Assembly (NCBI GenBank): GCA_963920665.1
Contig: OY987273.1
Location: forward strand, 1,738,501 to 1,802,500
From: Straminergon stramineum
Lineage: Eukaryota > Streptophyta > Bryopsida > Hypnales > Calliergonaceae
Direction: 5' to 3'
Length of the DNA: 64,000 nucleotides
Shown here: one piece after another, positions 23,655 to 36,239 of the stretch
Layout of the letters: each line of letters starts with the position of its first letter
How positions within the stretch are numbered: position 1 is the stretch's first letter
The notes under the pieces: generated by a model
The model's database searches: none
Told to the model about the DNA's origin: nothing
What the model saw: only the letters and a program-made list of their open reading frames with translations
Program-made: the position numbers and the translations under genes

Positions 23655-25900
23655 ATGCCCCCACCTACGATAGCTTTGGACCCGAACTCGCCCCCCACCA
23701 ATAGTCACCCCCATTCCACCAAATTGGGCTCAACAACACCAAGACCTGAACTCGCCCCCCACCAACAATCGCCCCCCATTCCACCAAATTCGACTCAATA
23801 ACACTACGACCTGAATTTGCCCTCCACCAACAATCGCCCTCCATTCTACCAAATTGGGCTCAACAACACCAAGACCTAAACTTGCCTCCACCCGCGGTCG
23901 CCCAAGACCTAAACTTGTCCCCACCTACGGTTGCTAAGGACTTGAACTTGCCCCCACCAACAAACGCCCTCCATTCCACCAAATTATGCTCAACAACACC
24001 AAGACTTGAACTTGCCTCCACTTGTGATCGCCTAGGATCTAAACTTGCCCCCCATCTGAAGTCGCCCCCCATTCCCACAAATTGGGCTCAACAACACCCA
24101 AAAGTGCTCACCCCCACCCACGATCGCCCAAGACCTAAACTCACCCCCCACCAACAATCGCCCCCATTCTAGCAAATTATGCTCAAGAATACCAAGACCT
24201 AAAATCACCCCCACTTGTGGTTGCTAAGGACTTGAATTTGCCCCCCACCAACAATTGCCCCCCATTCCACCGAATTGGATTCAACAACACCAAGACCAAA
24301 ACTCACCCCCACGCATGGTCACCTAGGACCTGAACTCGCCCCCCAACCTATAGTCGCCTTCCATTCCACTAAATTGGGCTCAACAACAACAAGCCCTAAA
24401 CTCGCCCTCATCCGCGGTCGCCCATGGTCTGAACTCGCCCCCCACTTGTAGTGACCCCCCATTCCACCAAATTATACTCAACAACATCAAGACTTGAATT
24501 TGCCCCCACCTATGGTTGCCTAAGACCTGAACTCACCTCCCACCTACAATCGCCCCCTATTTCCACAAATTGGGCTTAACAACACCCAGAAGTGCTCACC
24601 CCCACCTACGGTCACCCAAGACCTGAACTCGCACTCCACTCGTAGTTGCCCCCCCAATCCACAAAATTGGGCTCATCTACACCAAGACCTGAATACGCCC
24701 CTCACCAACAATCGCCCCCCATTCCACCAAATTGGGCTCAACAACACTAAGACTTTAACTCGCCCCCACCTATGGTTGCCCAAGACTTTAACTCGCTTGC
24801 TACTCGCAATCGCCCGAGGTCTGAATTCACCCCTCACCAACAGTCGCCCTCCATTCCACCAAATTGGGCTCAACAACACCAAGACCTAAACTTGCCCCTA
24901 CCCGCGGTTGTCCAAGACCTAAACTTGCCCCCACCAATAGACACCCCCCATTCTACCAAATTGGGCTCAACAACACTAAGACCTAAACTCACCCCCCACC
25001 AACAATTGCCCCCATTCCACCAAATTATGCTCAAGAACACCAAGACCTGAACTCGCCCCCACTTGCAGTCAAGGTTGTTTTGTTGAATGCATTTTGGGGT
25101 TCAGGTGTCGAGTTGTTCGTCTGATGTTGCGTGTCATATAAGACGAGTGTTGCATACGCTAGACAATTTTGTCAAAGAAAGCCTTATCCTAGTAGTATAG
25201 ACAATTTGAAATCTCCCTTTATTTATGATCCATAATTTAAAATGTAATAAGTGATTATTAAATTGAGACACTTCAATAAAATGAAATTCAAATATGTCAA
25301 GATTGGAAATAGAAAGTGCTTTATTTGAAAGTCAATCTTAAGTTGACTTTATTAGACAGATAAGGGGGTCTACTAGACGTGTTGGATGTCGTGTTTGTCG
25401 TGTTGTTCGGCCGAACAACCATGCCTACAGTCTCTAAGGACCTGAACTCGCCCCCCCATCTGCAGTCGCCTACCATTCCCACAAATTGCACTCAACAACA
25501 TCTAGAAGTGCTCACCTCCATCCACGGTCACCTAAGACTTGAATTCACCCACCACTCGTAATTGCCCCCCAATCCACTAAGTTGGATTCAACAACACCAA
25601 GACCTGAACTCGTCCCCACCTACAGTCGCCCCCCATTCCACCAAATTGGCCTCAACAACACTAAGACCTGAACTCCCCCCCATCCATGGTCGCCTAGGAC
25701 CTGAACTCCCCCCCCACCTGCAATCGCCCCCCATTCCACCAAATTGGGCTCAATAACACCAAGACCTAAACTCACCCCCCCACCCGCAGTTGCCCCCCAT
25801 TCCACCAAATTGGGTTGAACAACACCAAGCCAAAAGCCCACGCCCCCACCCGCGGTCGCTAAGGACCTAAACTTGCCCGCCACTCGTAGTCGCCTCTATT
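23655..25900 (+). repeat. Minisatellite array, about 65-bp unit, C-rich on plus
   Basis: Units run from GACCTGAACTCGCCCCCCAC through CAACAATCGCCCCCCATTCC and ACCAAATTGGGCTCAACAAC to ACACCAA, with a period of about 65 bp. Variants insert a CGCGGTCGCCCAAGACC segment. About 25-30 degenerate units are present, split by a MITE at 25070-25423. The many proline-rich reading frames inside are by-products. The sequence type is that of the TCGCC patches upstream of nearby genes, so it looks like an amplified version of one. Confidence 0.8.
25070..25423 (-). mobile_element. hAT-type MITE, full length (copy M2), inside the minisatellite
   Basis: 354 bp, reverse relative of 43905-44266. Termini are CAAGGTTGTTTTG and, on minus, CATGGTTGTTCGGCCGAACA. 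Flanking 8-mers CTTGCAGT (25062-25069) and CCTACAGT (25424-25431) match at 6 of 8 sites, both differences being transitions. That fits a decayed 8-bp target duplication. No coding capacity. Confidence 0.8.
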
Positions 25901-26864
25901 GTAAAGTCACGTCAATCCAGGAACCAATGTAGCATAAGATGTGAGCCATCTCTAACTCTAATGAAGTCAAGCTTAATTGCGTCTTCCATACAGTATAACT
26001 GACCTATTGTTCAATGCTGGTGGTTAGTTAGTACTACAGAATCAATCTATAAATATAGAAATTTTCATATGACTAATTAGACAAATTGAACCGGGTTTTC
26101 CAAACCCTAAACCTATAGCCTAAACCCTATAGAAAAACCATGGACCTTCTCCATGTAAGTCACCCCAAAAGTAATGTACTTCTATTTTTTACGGTGGATA
26201 AAATGACAAACACATGTGAGTTGCTTTTCATTATATGTCATAAAAAAGTTTGAACTCCAAAACCTTGTACTTGTAAGATATAAACCATTCAAAGTGTCAT
26301 TTCCTAAATTTTTAATCTTCAATAAATTCAATATTAATTCACCCCTTCAAATGTGTTTTAAATCCCCTTGATGTATCAAGGGTAGGACTATATTGAAATT
26401 CCTATGTTGGAAGATGGAAAATGAAATGATGAGGAGAAGGGCTTCCCCAAGTTTGCATTTTTTAAACCACTTCTTATGTAGATAAAAAGATTTCTCTTCA
26501 TGCATCCCATGGTGTTAGTATTTTTTTTGTACATGATTTCTCCCAAAAGGGAAGGTCTCCATTAAATGTACCCCCTCCAAAAATAAAAATAGGAAATGGT
26601 CATGTTGAATTTTACACGACCACAAGGATGGATGAAGGAAAAATGAAATGTTAGGAAGAAGGGCTTTTCCAAATCTCCACTTCCTAAACCAATTTGCTTT
26701 CTTTATTACTAAATTAACTTTTGATCACTTAGTATTGAATGCCTCAATCTTAGGAGTTTCTAGAGTTATTCCTCAAAAAAGGGGGGAATGGTACTTGAAA
26801 AGTTTGAACACCTTCCCTCTAATTTGTAAGGGGGGAAAGTCAAACTCATGTTTTCTGGCACCCT
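25901..26864. other. AT-rich region without genes
   Basis: No supported gene. A telomere-like cluster (AAACCCTAAACCTATAG) lies near 26108. A direct repeat of about 60 bp is present at about 26413-26475 and 26637-26697 (GAAATGATGAGGAGAAGGGC against GAAATGTTAGGAAGAAGGGC). Confidence 0.5.
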
Positions 26865-27215
26865 TGACTCACGGTTGCCCTATACGCAACTACCTCCGTT
26901 GTCAAGAAAAGAAAGACCTTCCTAAATCTTAGACCCGAAGTCACCCCTAACCCGCGATTACCCCTGACCCAAGTTTGCCCCATATGCAACCACCCCCATC
27001 ATCATGAAGTGGAAGACCTTTCTAAATTTGACACTCGCAGTCACCCAAAAAATGACCTGTGGTCGCCCTATATGTAGCCGCCCCCCTATTCCCACAATCG
27101 CCCTACAAGGTCTCCTTCTAGAAACTCTAATTTTTCCAGAATTGCAGTTTCTAGACAATGGAACCTAGACTTGCGGTCGCCCTCTTCCCGCACACGCCCT
27201 AGGTGACTTCGCGTA
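26865..27215 (+). repeat. GC-rich TCGCC-type repeat patch upstream of RING-family copy 2
   Basis: Degenerate units such as GCGGTCGCCCTATA and AGTCACCC alternate with GACCCGCGAT-like cores. It ends about 200 bp before the ATG at 27419 and is C-rich on the coding strand. Confidence 0.55.
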
Positions 27216-27418
27216 CTTAAGGGGATGATGGATTCCCAAGTCGCCACATCCATGGTCACACTGTGCCTTTCATCTACCTTGAAGCATCTGACTACTAGTT
27301 CGTTGGGTGGAAGTTTGGGCACTGACACGTGTTGTGGCTTCCAGGTTTACAAATTCATTTCTTCGGTTATATTATTGACAAAAGTATAGTTCTCTTTACG
27401 CTAGAGTGACACGACAAG

Positions 27419-28935
27419 ATGAAGAAGAAGAAAGGAGATCGCCATAATAGGCAATGACCTGCCCTTCTTGACCTAGCAGCTAAGGCATATCGGGGATGGC
27501 ATCATGTAAATTCCGATTGGACCTTGACGACTTGCAAGTTATTTGTGGATTGGTGCCATATCAATAAGCTATTCCCTTATCATCGACACATTCACCATGT
27601 GAGGCAAAACCAAACAAATCTTCATTACTGCAAGGATGATGTATTTGTCCATAGATGTATCGAAGTGTATTGAGCATTGTATGGAAAGCAAAAAATTCCA
27701 CAAAGGGAAGTCTCAATGGGCATATGCCAAATGGTATATGCAGAGTTACAATTGGAGAAAACAGTAGATTGGAGAACTTTCAAGATGGACTAGGGCCCAA
27801 AAAGAACATTATAGAAGGAGTGGCAGATGAGGATTACATTTGGTCAACGTCAACTCAAGAATCGGACTTCGACGAAGAGCCATTGCCTGAACCTAGGGAC
27901 AGGATTGAAGATACATCAATGGAAGAAAACTTATGGTTGGTGGTATCAGAAGAAGGAAACATGCAATGGACTACAACAATGTACAGAGAACCTTTTATGT
28001 ATGTGGAATCGATAGTAGTCCGTTGTCCCAAAGATGACAAAGTATTCTACTACGTGCAAGCTTGCTTATAGGAAATTAATGAAGATAGGCTAGATGGGGA
28101 GAGTGGAGCCGAAGAAGAGATTCCTCTGACCTTGATGAAATTGCCTTCCATGGAAATATTGCATGAAATGGTACAAGAACATCAAGGTGTACTTGGAGAA
28201 GACAATAATCGGCGAACGAAAGAATCCTATAAAGTGGAGTTAGAGATGCTTTTAAAGGATCTTGAAGAAAAAGAAAGGGAGTGTGAGATCATCGAGAAGC
28301 GGAGTGCATAAAAGATTCAAGTTGAGGATGTAGACACCTTCAAAGAACTAATTCAAGCTGGACAAACTCATTTGGTAGCCCAACAAAGAGAAATGGAAGA
28401 ACTGGAACAGTTTTACCTCAAATTCGATAAGGGAGAAGATGGAGGATTCTGTTCAAATATCAATCTTGTTATGGATGAACGGCTACAAAAAATTATGGAA
28501 AAATGCAGGATGGAAGAGAACAACCTTGCTATTGAAAAAAAAGGTGTGGAAGAGGCATGATCAACATTGAACCGCTTGAAGGAGATGAAGGATGCAGACG
28601 CTATTGACTAGTCATTGCAGTCGGATTCATTGTTTGTGGATGTTGAAGATTTGTCATCCACTATGGAAACAGAGAAGTTGAAGATGAAGTTAGCTTTTGT
28701 GAAGAGATTGGAATAGAAGTTGGAGGAGAAGATGTCGTGGCCAAAGGCACACATCATGTTGATGTCGTTGTTGAAGAAGTGGTGGATCCAAAATAAGATG
28801 TGGAACCATGACTTGACTCTTTTGAAGAGGGAAGAGAGAGTGGCAAGAGCCTAAATAGAACTAGAAAAGAAGAAAAGGGAAGAACAAGGGGAAATGGATG
28901 GAGTAAATTTTAGGTGGCTCTTGTTTCTTTTATGA
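27419..28935 (+). pseudogene. RING-family gene, copy 2 (N-terminal block plus coiled coil, no RING)
   Basis: The ATG at 27419 (MKKKKGDRH) opens a frame that carries the family block: W, TTCKLFVDWCHINKLFP, then HYCKDDVFVHRC, and QMVYAELQLEKTVDWRTF (to about 27790). An acidic linker follows (27800-28070). Then comes a long charged helical stretch (28190-28900) rich in Glu/Lys heptads such as LLKDLEEKEREC and EELEQFYLKF, typical of coiled coils. No Cys/His finger is seen at the C-terminus, unlike copies 1 and 4. About eight in-frame stops (for example EVY-stop-ALYG at 27672) mark it as decayed, yet the frame is mostly conserved end to end. Confidence 0.55.
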
Positions 28936-29670
28936 CTATGTACTTCTTCCAAGATATATGAAGAAAAAGGTTTTGTCCTTATTTTTGTTGAAATACAAGA
29001 ATGGTGATTTTTTTATTGTGAATGAAAATGTGATTGCATTTGGATCCAAACATTTGAATTTTGACAAATTTTGATGATTTCAAGTCACGTGAATGTTAAT
29101 TTCTTGCAAAATTTGTGTAGTGTTTTAGAAAAACAAGAATTCTAGTAACTTTGAATCTACACAAAGAACCCTCAATAAATTTAAATTGCATGATCTATGA
29201 GAGTTTCATCATAAGTTCATATGGTTGCATATTTCCATAGTTTAACATATGGTTTGAACATAATGTAAATGATAGCATCCCCATGCTCTTCAACCTATGA
29301 ATGTATGGACTCTTTTTGAGATTTATAATTTGGGAAAAAACATCATAAAAAATTACTCAAAAGAATACTTTTGGAATTGATGGAGAAATAGAAGTTATAC
29401 ATTTTGAGTTGTGGATTCCATGTATATGGTTTGATCAACCAATGTTGTCTCCCATTTTTCTTTTTAATTTGAAAGAGAAATTTCTTAATTTCTTCCAAAT
29501 TTGAGTACAAGCTAATTCTATTTATTTTTGAGTAAGTTTGCTGGAATGGATTTGAAATGAGGTTCCCTTCATGTGGTAGTTTAAAAAAAATTGTATTCTT
29601 AAAGTCTATGACCATATTCTTGAAAATCTTTTTTTGAAGTATCTATAAATACCAAGTCATACCCTTGGAT
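28936..29670. other. AT-rich region without genes
   Basis: No supported coding frame. A telomere-like TTTAGGGTTTAA occurs near 29674, just before the next GC-rich patch. Confidence 0.5.
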
Positions 29671-29799
29671 AGCGTTTAGGGTTTAATAAAATATCTATCT
29701 AAACTAGATTGATTTTCATCTAGAAATTCACCAATGGAACGCTAATGGGTTAATAGAAATGGCCTTGGATCCTAAGTGTAAGCATGGTTGCCTTGTTAG

Positions 29800-30095
29800 A
29801 CCCGAAGGCGCCCTTTGTTTATCTACGGTCTCGCTCGGACTACCCACGGTTGCTCTTCAAGTACCTGAAGTCGCCTCTTGTGACCCGCGGTCACCCCCCT
29901 TCCCGCCTGTAGTCGCCCCCCTTCTATCCGCAGTCACCCCCCCTAGACCTGCACTTGCCCCCCTTAGATCCACAGTCGCCCCTTCATCCACATGCGCACT
30001 CCTAACATGAACCATCGACCTACAGTCGCCCATGGGGCGACTGCACCTGTTACAAGGTCGCCCGTTTCCTGCACTCATTCTTGCCCTTAGTAGGT
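29800..30095 (+). repeat. GC-rich TCGCC-type repeat patch upstream of the hAT gene
   Basis: Repeated GTAGTCGCCCC, GCAGTCACCCC and similar units at about 15-20 bp spacing, C-rich on plus. It lies about 260 bp upstream of the hAT reading frame. Confidence 0.6.
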
Positions 30096-30352
30096 GACTT
30101 GCGGTGCTAGCAGGACTGTAGTATAAAGCTGAAGGACCAGACTTTGATTTTCACCTTGCTTCGGGGATGAATTTATGACTTGAATCTTCGAAAGAGGCTT
30201 CTTGCGGATGTTTGGTTTTTTGGAGGGTAAGGACTTCGTTTGAGTGGTTTAAGAGACCGCTTAAAGCAAGTGGCTTTGCCATTCTTTTTTCTAAATCAGA
30301 GCTCTGATTCATATGATAATATTGTTTTAAGAACCCATAGGCAAGGGACAAT

Positions 30353-32537
30353 ATGGTTGGTTGGGATGAGGGGAGGAGGACTACCATTAATGATACGAAG
30401 AGAGCCACGAAGGAGTGGGACCCTTGGTTGCTTGTAGACACTAACTATCAATTTGCAGGAAATACACGAACATGTGCTTTCTATAGGTGGATCTCTGTGT
30501 TTGTACAAAAGTGGGCATTCTATCACTTTGGATTTGGCAGCAGGACTGCATCGGAGCGATGTAAAAAAATCCCATGGGTAGTATCGCAAAATTTTAGGAC
30601 TTTTGGTGGGGTTGTTCCGAAGGAAATGAACTTTGAACAAATGCATGAGGAGGTTCCAAAATTTGATGTTGTGGATGAGACTGTGGTAGAGCCTATGTTG
30701 GAGGGATATAGGGAGAGGTTAGAGGAGCCTAGTGCTACGAATGAACCAATGCTTCATAGTACAAATTCAGTAGATTCTACTCCTTAAACAATTTTGAGAA
30801 GGAAGAATAACCCTTCCATTTCTAAGCAAACTAGCATGGATGAGGCATTACAAAGTAGCACAAGAGCGAAGTTTGATACCATGTGGGCTTCCTTCTTTTA
30901 TGAGGCTAGCATTGTGTTCAATGTTGCATGCTACCCTACCTTTGTGAAAGTAGTGAAAGAGACAGCAACATGAAGACTATGGTACCAACCGCCCTCATAC
31001 AATGCTTTGCGTACAAGAATGATAAAGCCAAAGAAGGAAAGTGTTTCTAAAATGGTCACTAAGCGGACAAAGCACTCTATCGAAGTTTATAGAGCGACTA
31101 TTTGTTCGGATGGTTGGTTTGATACTACTAGCTGTCCATTATTGAATTTAATGCCCGTGTGTCCTGTGGGGGATGTGTTTCTTGGATCGGTGGACACCAT
31201 GGGGGAGAAGAAGGACATTGCATACACAATGAATATGATGGCACAATACATGGAAGAGGTTGGCCCCAAAATCATTGTCCAACTATGTACGGACAATGCC
31301 GTTGTCATGACGGGGACTTTGAAGGCGTTACAAGAGAAATATCCTTACATGTATAGGCAAGGATGCACAACACACATTTTCGACTTGCTTTTGGAAGACT
31401 GGGCAAAAGACAGCAAGGTGAAGAAAATAGTACTATGTTGTACACAGATTGTAAAGTGTATCAAGAGGTACCATTCCACATTAGCTCTCTTCTGGAAGTA
31501 CCCCCCGGACAAGGCATTGCAAATGCCTTCTAAAACATGCTTTGAAATGAACTTCCTCATGATATTGCGTGTGGTGGAGTGCAAGTCAACATTGATTCGA
31601 GTGATAATGGACAAGACATATGTGCAATTTGAGGCTAGTTTGGAACATCGCCAAAATGGAGATATATTGAAAATGCGAGCTTGTATAGTGCGGGATGACA
31701 TTCATTCGGAATCTTTTTGGGTGGAGTGTAATAATTTTTTGCACATGGTGGAACACGTCCTTATTGCTCTCCAAGTGTTTGATGGGAAAGCCCTAGCAAT
31801 GCCTAAGGCTTGGTTGGTTATGAAGACTCTTCAAGAGCACATGAGGAACTTGAGAAACGAACCTTTTTTTTCTGAATGATGAAACTATGACGAAGTTTGA
31901 GAAGCAGTTCAAGGCTCATTGGAAATTGATGCTCATAGACCTACACTATGCAAGGGCACTCTTAAATCCTTTCTTGAATGAAGTAGGAACCCTTTGTAAG
32001 GATGGTGTGGCCAAAAGAGCCTTAAATCGGGTACTTCAAAAAATGAGTGAGTCATTGGGATTATCATTCATGGAGGCACTGGAGGAGCTCACACAGTTCA
32101 AAGAGAAGATAGGCCCTTTTGACCCCTTACAAGAGGCTCTTGATATTATACAGTGTAAACTAATGTCTCATCAATGGTGGAATCTTGTAGGTGCTAATAT
32201 TCTCCCAAAAATTGCAATGAGAGTTCTATCTTTGACGTGCTCAACATCATCATGTGAAAGGAATTGGAGCATGTATTTGTTTGTGTACAATAAAGTGCAA
32301 AATTGCCTAACCACATCAAAGGTAGAAGTATTGGTGTATATCTACAACAACAATAAACTTGAATGTGAGAAACATGGATGCAATCCTACAATGTTCTATG
32401 AAAAGTACCTTGTGGATGGAAATACCTTGGAAGAGAATGAGAAGCCATTAGCTACAGGATCCTTGGGGGATGGCGACCTAGTAAGAATGGCTCGAGCTGA
32501 TGAGAATGTTAGGCTGGTAGAAGAACACCTACGTTGA
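30353..32537 (+). pseudogene. hAT-superfamily transposase (DUF659-like core, dimerisation domain)
   Basis: One frame runs from 30353 to 31879 with stops at 30785 and 30973. After a frameshift in a T-run near 31865 it continues from 31887 to 32537. Domains: a degenerate BED-like finger (WDPWLL, GNTRTC, CKKIPWVVS); a linker with SMDEALQSS; a DUF659-like core with ICSDGW, VFLGSVDTMGEKKD, KIIVQLCTDNAVV and THIFDLLLEDW; and a C-terminal hAT dimerisation region (LTCSTSSCERNWSMY). hAT transposases cut and paste DNA with 8-bp target duplications. Terminal repeats for this copy could not be located. The two stops and the frameshift make it inactive, but decay is mild compared with its neighbours. It could have mobilised the hAT-type MITEs in this window, but no shared terminus shows that. 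Confidence 0.85.
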
Positions 32538-32679
32538 AATCTGTGGGCAGGACTTATTCGTAGAGAAGACAGTCCTTTGCGGAGGCACAACTATGGAAAT
32601 TGTTGTACACGTAGTGGTCAGAAAATACCCTTTACAACACCAAAACATGTTAACTAACTCGAAATATCGTCCTAAGGGA

Positions 32680-35600
32680 TTCTAGACTATTGTTGCAAGC
32701 CGAGATTATCCGTTTTACCAACTTAAGCTCTCTCTTCATCTCTTTTCTCTCTTTCTGGATTACTACCTTTCCAGAATCCAATCCAAATCCACTCTTATCT
32801 AGAATCTGGATTCGTCTCTTCACACACAAACACTAGTTTTTGGTACCTCTGTTTGACCCTCAGAGGGTCCGCCTTTGATTGTATAGAGGGGTAGGGACTC
32901 ACCACTCGTAGTCCTCACACACTCTTCTCTCTCTAAACTTCACAAAACACTTTTAGACCAACTATTGCACTAGATCAAACCAGAAACACTCTCACAACTT
33001 TCCGAATGGCCAATCCAAAAGGTAGGTCACACAGAGCCACCTCTAGACTTTTCCACTACAATGACAAACCAACAAAAACCGGAGCTAATATAGGGATTGT
33101 AAGTCGTTTGCTAGACTGATCCTAGGGTTTGGCTGACCTTCCGATAAGTGGTATGGGGATTTCTTCCATTGGCGGTTGCTTATCTCCGCACAAAACCCTC
33201 CCAGGTATTCCGAACCTGCACCTACGTCACTCCTAATCGGATTCCCGTTCCAATGTTTTAAAGGCACTTGCTCAAGACTAAAATTTCTAGCCTAGACTAC
33301 GTCACAAACGTTCCTCACAAATTAGATCCAAGTCCCCTTAGATCCGAATTCCTCCTTTCCTCCTCCTCTCTTACTTATACACACTTACAAGACAACACCG
33401 GAAAGTTGGATATACGACAAATCAAATCCTAATTGTCCACTTAGTGGCTCTGATTAAAGAAAAGATGACCAAATACAAATTATAATGCTAGGATGGAATG
33501 AGAGGGCAACAAACTTGCCCCTCACTTAAAAACTCAAAATAACCAAAGCCCAAAAGGCCAAAAAGCCACCCAGAAATCCAAGTGCCCAATCACACACTTC
33601 TTGAAAACCCCAGAAAAGTCAGATCCTATAAATCCGAAACCCGAGCCCAAGCCTGGAAACCTGGATCCGATTCAAAATTCAAATTCTAACTATCTACATT
33701 CTAACTACTTCGCCTTTCGCACCTTCTTCTGACTTCTCCTGCCTTGACTTACTGGTGCCCAAGTAGATGACCTTGGAGTTGCTCTCAAAGTTGCCTTTAC
33801 CAGAGTCATCCTCAACGTTGCCTGGGTTTGGATCTTCCAGATTTCTAGAGGAGAGTATTCCCCTTCCATGTCCTCCTCTTCATCTTCAGATCCAATCCGG
33901 TACTCCTCTTCCTCAGATTTCTCAATCTGAGTGATCTCCCTATCGTCTTCTTCTCCTAGAGATGTCTCATCCAAAATAATGGTGTCCCTCTCCTTCCTCG
34001 GTTGTTGTTGCAGCATGTGCTCAAAACATTCTGGATAGGTTTGGGCCGAATTCAACAGTCCTCTGATCTAATTCGCTAGTTCACCCTGGGTTTGTAACCA
34101 AGGTGTCTGAAGTGGCTCCTTCTCCGGAAGACGAAATGTCGGGACAGGTGGCAAGACCATAACCTCCGGAGGCACTAACTCTTGTGTTGCTTCTAGCTGC
34201 TTGGTTGGTTCTTGTGTTGTCTTCACGCTTCCCCGAATTGTCTTCTCGAGCTATGTCGAGAAGGACTCTGTAGAATGCTGGAGAGTCTCCCTAGGGACTT
34301 CTAGTCTAGACAGTAGTGGCATTGATGATGTCAATTTCACCAGAGTCTCCGTGTCAAAGTGGATTTCCGGAAAGTTGGAGAAATCCATGACACAGTCTAG
34401 ATTAATCCGTCCTAGCAACTCGCGCATCTCCTTCAAAGTAGACTCCATTCTTGATGAGAAGTCTACCAAGATCCAGATCACCTTGGATCCGGTGAGATGT
34501 CCTTCTACAAGCCGGTTTTGCACGAGAGCGACCTTCACGATTAGGTCTGCCGGCTTGTCCACCAACCTGGATAGGTTCTTAACTAGCTGCAGGGCTTCTT
34601 TCTCCCTTTACTTTGATGTGGCCAACTCCCCTTGAGCCCAGCTCAACATGGCTTGAAGGTCCGTCTTCTCTTTCTCCAAGCCTTCAATCTGCTTCTCCTC
34701 CCTCTTCAGTGCTTCTGGATTCGGAAGTTTCTTCAAAGCGTCGAGTATGTCTTCCGGCTCTATCCTCAACTCCTTGCTGATCCTCTTGAGCAGATCCACC
34801 AAGTTCTCATGGTACTCTTGAGCTTGTAGTACCTAGTTGAACCCGATTTTGAAGAATCCGGATATGCCTCCTTCTTCCATTGGAATCTTTTCTTGAGTCA
34901 AAAGCTTCCCTCGTGAAGCTGGATTGGTGGATTTCCTCTGCCCCTGATCTAGGAGCTGCTCCTCTTCTTCCAGATCTTCTTCCTCCTCAATTGGCAGCTG
35001 CTCTGCCTCTACTTCCTCTGTGAGGACGTACTATAGGATGGTGGATCCAATATTATACTCTACCATTTCCGTGTCACTCAGAAGTTCTGCATGATGGTAG
35101 AGGTGGAATAGATAAGGACCAATGGGGCTGGTCTTAGCCTTCTTGACGTTTGCGACAAGCTTGGAGACTACTGCTCCAATAACTTTGCCCCAATTGACCG
35201 GACTACCCTCCATAGCATGAAAGATGTTATTAGCTACCGTAACCGTAACCTGAATAGGCTTTTCCGGATACAAGATAGGGATCAGAAATTCTAGGACTTA
35301 CTTCTGCCTTGCATTTGGACAATCGCTGATGGCATACCCTTCCTTAGAATGGGCTACATTCCTAAACTTTCCTACTGCAAACTTATCCGTTCGGGAGGCT
35401 AATCCAGATCCCTTTTTGAGGAATCCGTAAACCTTGGCCCAGACCTCGTCAGTCCATGTTCCGGGTTGCCCTCTTACTGTCAACTCATACTAATTCAAGG
35501 CACCTACAATAAGCTCCTGAATCATCCTATCATTCTTTACGGTCCATGGCCTCAAGAACAGGCCAACACACCCTGTCTCACTCTGATCATCCTCTAGTTG

Positions 35601-35990
35601 TGACTGCTCTCTCAGCCTTTCTAGAATGGTCGAAGAAACCATCCGCCCCATCACCAACAGTTTTCGAATATCCCCCTTTGCCATTGCAAACTAAAGACTA
35701 GACCGAGATTTAGACAGTCAATAGTTCCTGAAACAATGACTAACTCACCACTCTTTCTCTCAACTATATGCACACAAAACAGTTGTAGAAAAAAGAGGAA
35801 GAACAAATGAGAGTGGCGGGGTCAAGTACCCGTCATCTTACCGACCGTTCCTGAAGCGGACCATTTACCCGTAACGGATCTCTATTTTCCTAGACCAGAA
35901 CTCTAGACCATAGGCTGTCGCTATCCGGATTTCTGGAATCCGGTTCCATCCTAGACTCTGTTACGGAACACTTGGAGCTAGGGTTGACAA
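32680..35990 (-). mobile_element. Element X, copy X2
   Basis: Reverse-oriented relative of X1 (7975-11025). The leader (CCAAGTGTTCCGTAACAG, then ATCCGGATAGCGACAGCC), the protein frame and the 3' region (TTTGTGACGTAG, AGGGTTTTGTG, TTGTGAGAGTG) all align. X2 sequence beyond about 32970 has no counterpart in X1, so the 3' end is uncertain. It abuts the hAT gene on one side and a GC-rich patch on the other. No long terminal repeats were found. Confidence 0.6.
33705..35684 (-). pseudogene. Element X protein, copy X2
   Basis: ATG at 35684 (MAKGDIRKLLV), stop at 33705. Compared with X1 the frame is almost continuous over about 660 codons with about seven in-frame stops. Conserved core: FLIPILYPEKP, NNIFHAMEGSPVNWGKV and GPYLFHLYHHAELLSD. 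Next come an acidic run, a helical block with RISKELRIEPEDILDALKK and LEKEKTDLQAML, then FSNFPEIHFDTETLVKL, an acidic EEEEYRIGSEDEEEDMEG segment and the basic tail ending KKVRKAK. Comparing the two copies shows which stops are recent: X1 lacks several found here, and X2 keeps the Trp lost in X1. Uncharacterised. The helical and acidic layout is compatible with a structural protein. Confidence 0.6.
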
Positions 35991-36019
35991 GGCGTCCTTA
36001 CACAGCCGCCAATGTCCAA

Positions 36020-36225
36020 ACGTTCGGCGTCCGTGTCTGCGACCCCCCCGGACATCTTGTGACATTCGAAAAATTTGGTTTTTACCCTGGGGTAATTTCC
36101 TGTCCGCGACCTCGTCCGCACCGCCATCTGCAGTTTCTGCAGCCCGTCCACCATCCCGTCCGCCCGTCTGCGGATTCTGGAACCCGTCTGCGATCTCTGG
36201 AGCCCGTCCGCCAACTTGTCTAACT
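36020..36225 (-). repeat. GC-rich CGGACGG-type repeat patch upstream of element X2
   Basis: On plus it reads CCCGTCCGCC and CCCGTCTGCG blocks separated by TCTGGA/TCTGCA spacers, about 20-25 bp apart. On the X2 coding strand it is G-rich. It lies at the 5' end of X2. Confidence 0.5.
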
Positions 36226-36239
36226 GCTTAAGACTCCCC

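Noticed and set aside
23860..25883. Several 60-96 codon proline/glycine-rich frames
   Set aside because: They follow the 65-bp minisatellite on both strands and have no independent coding features.
23655..25900. CRISPR array
   Set aside because: Units are degenerate, contiguous and lack unique spacers; plant nuclear context.
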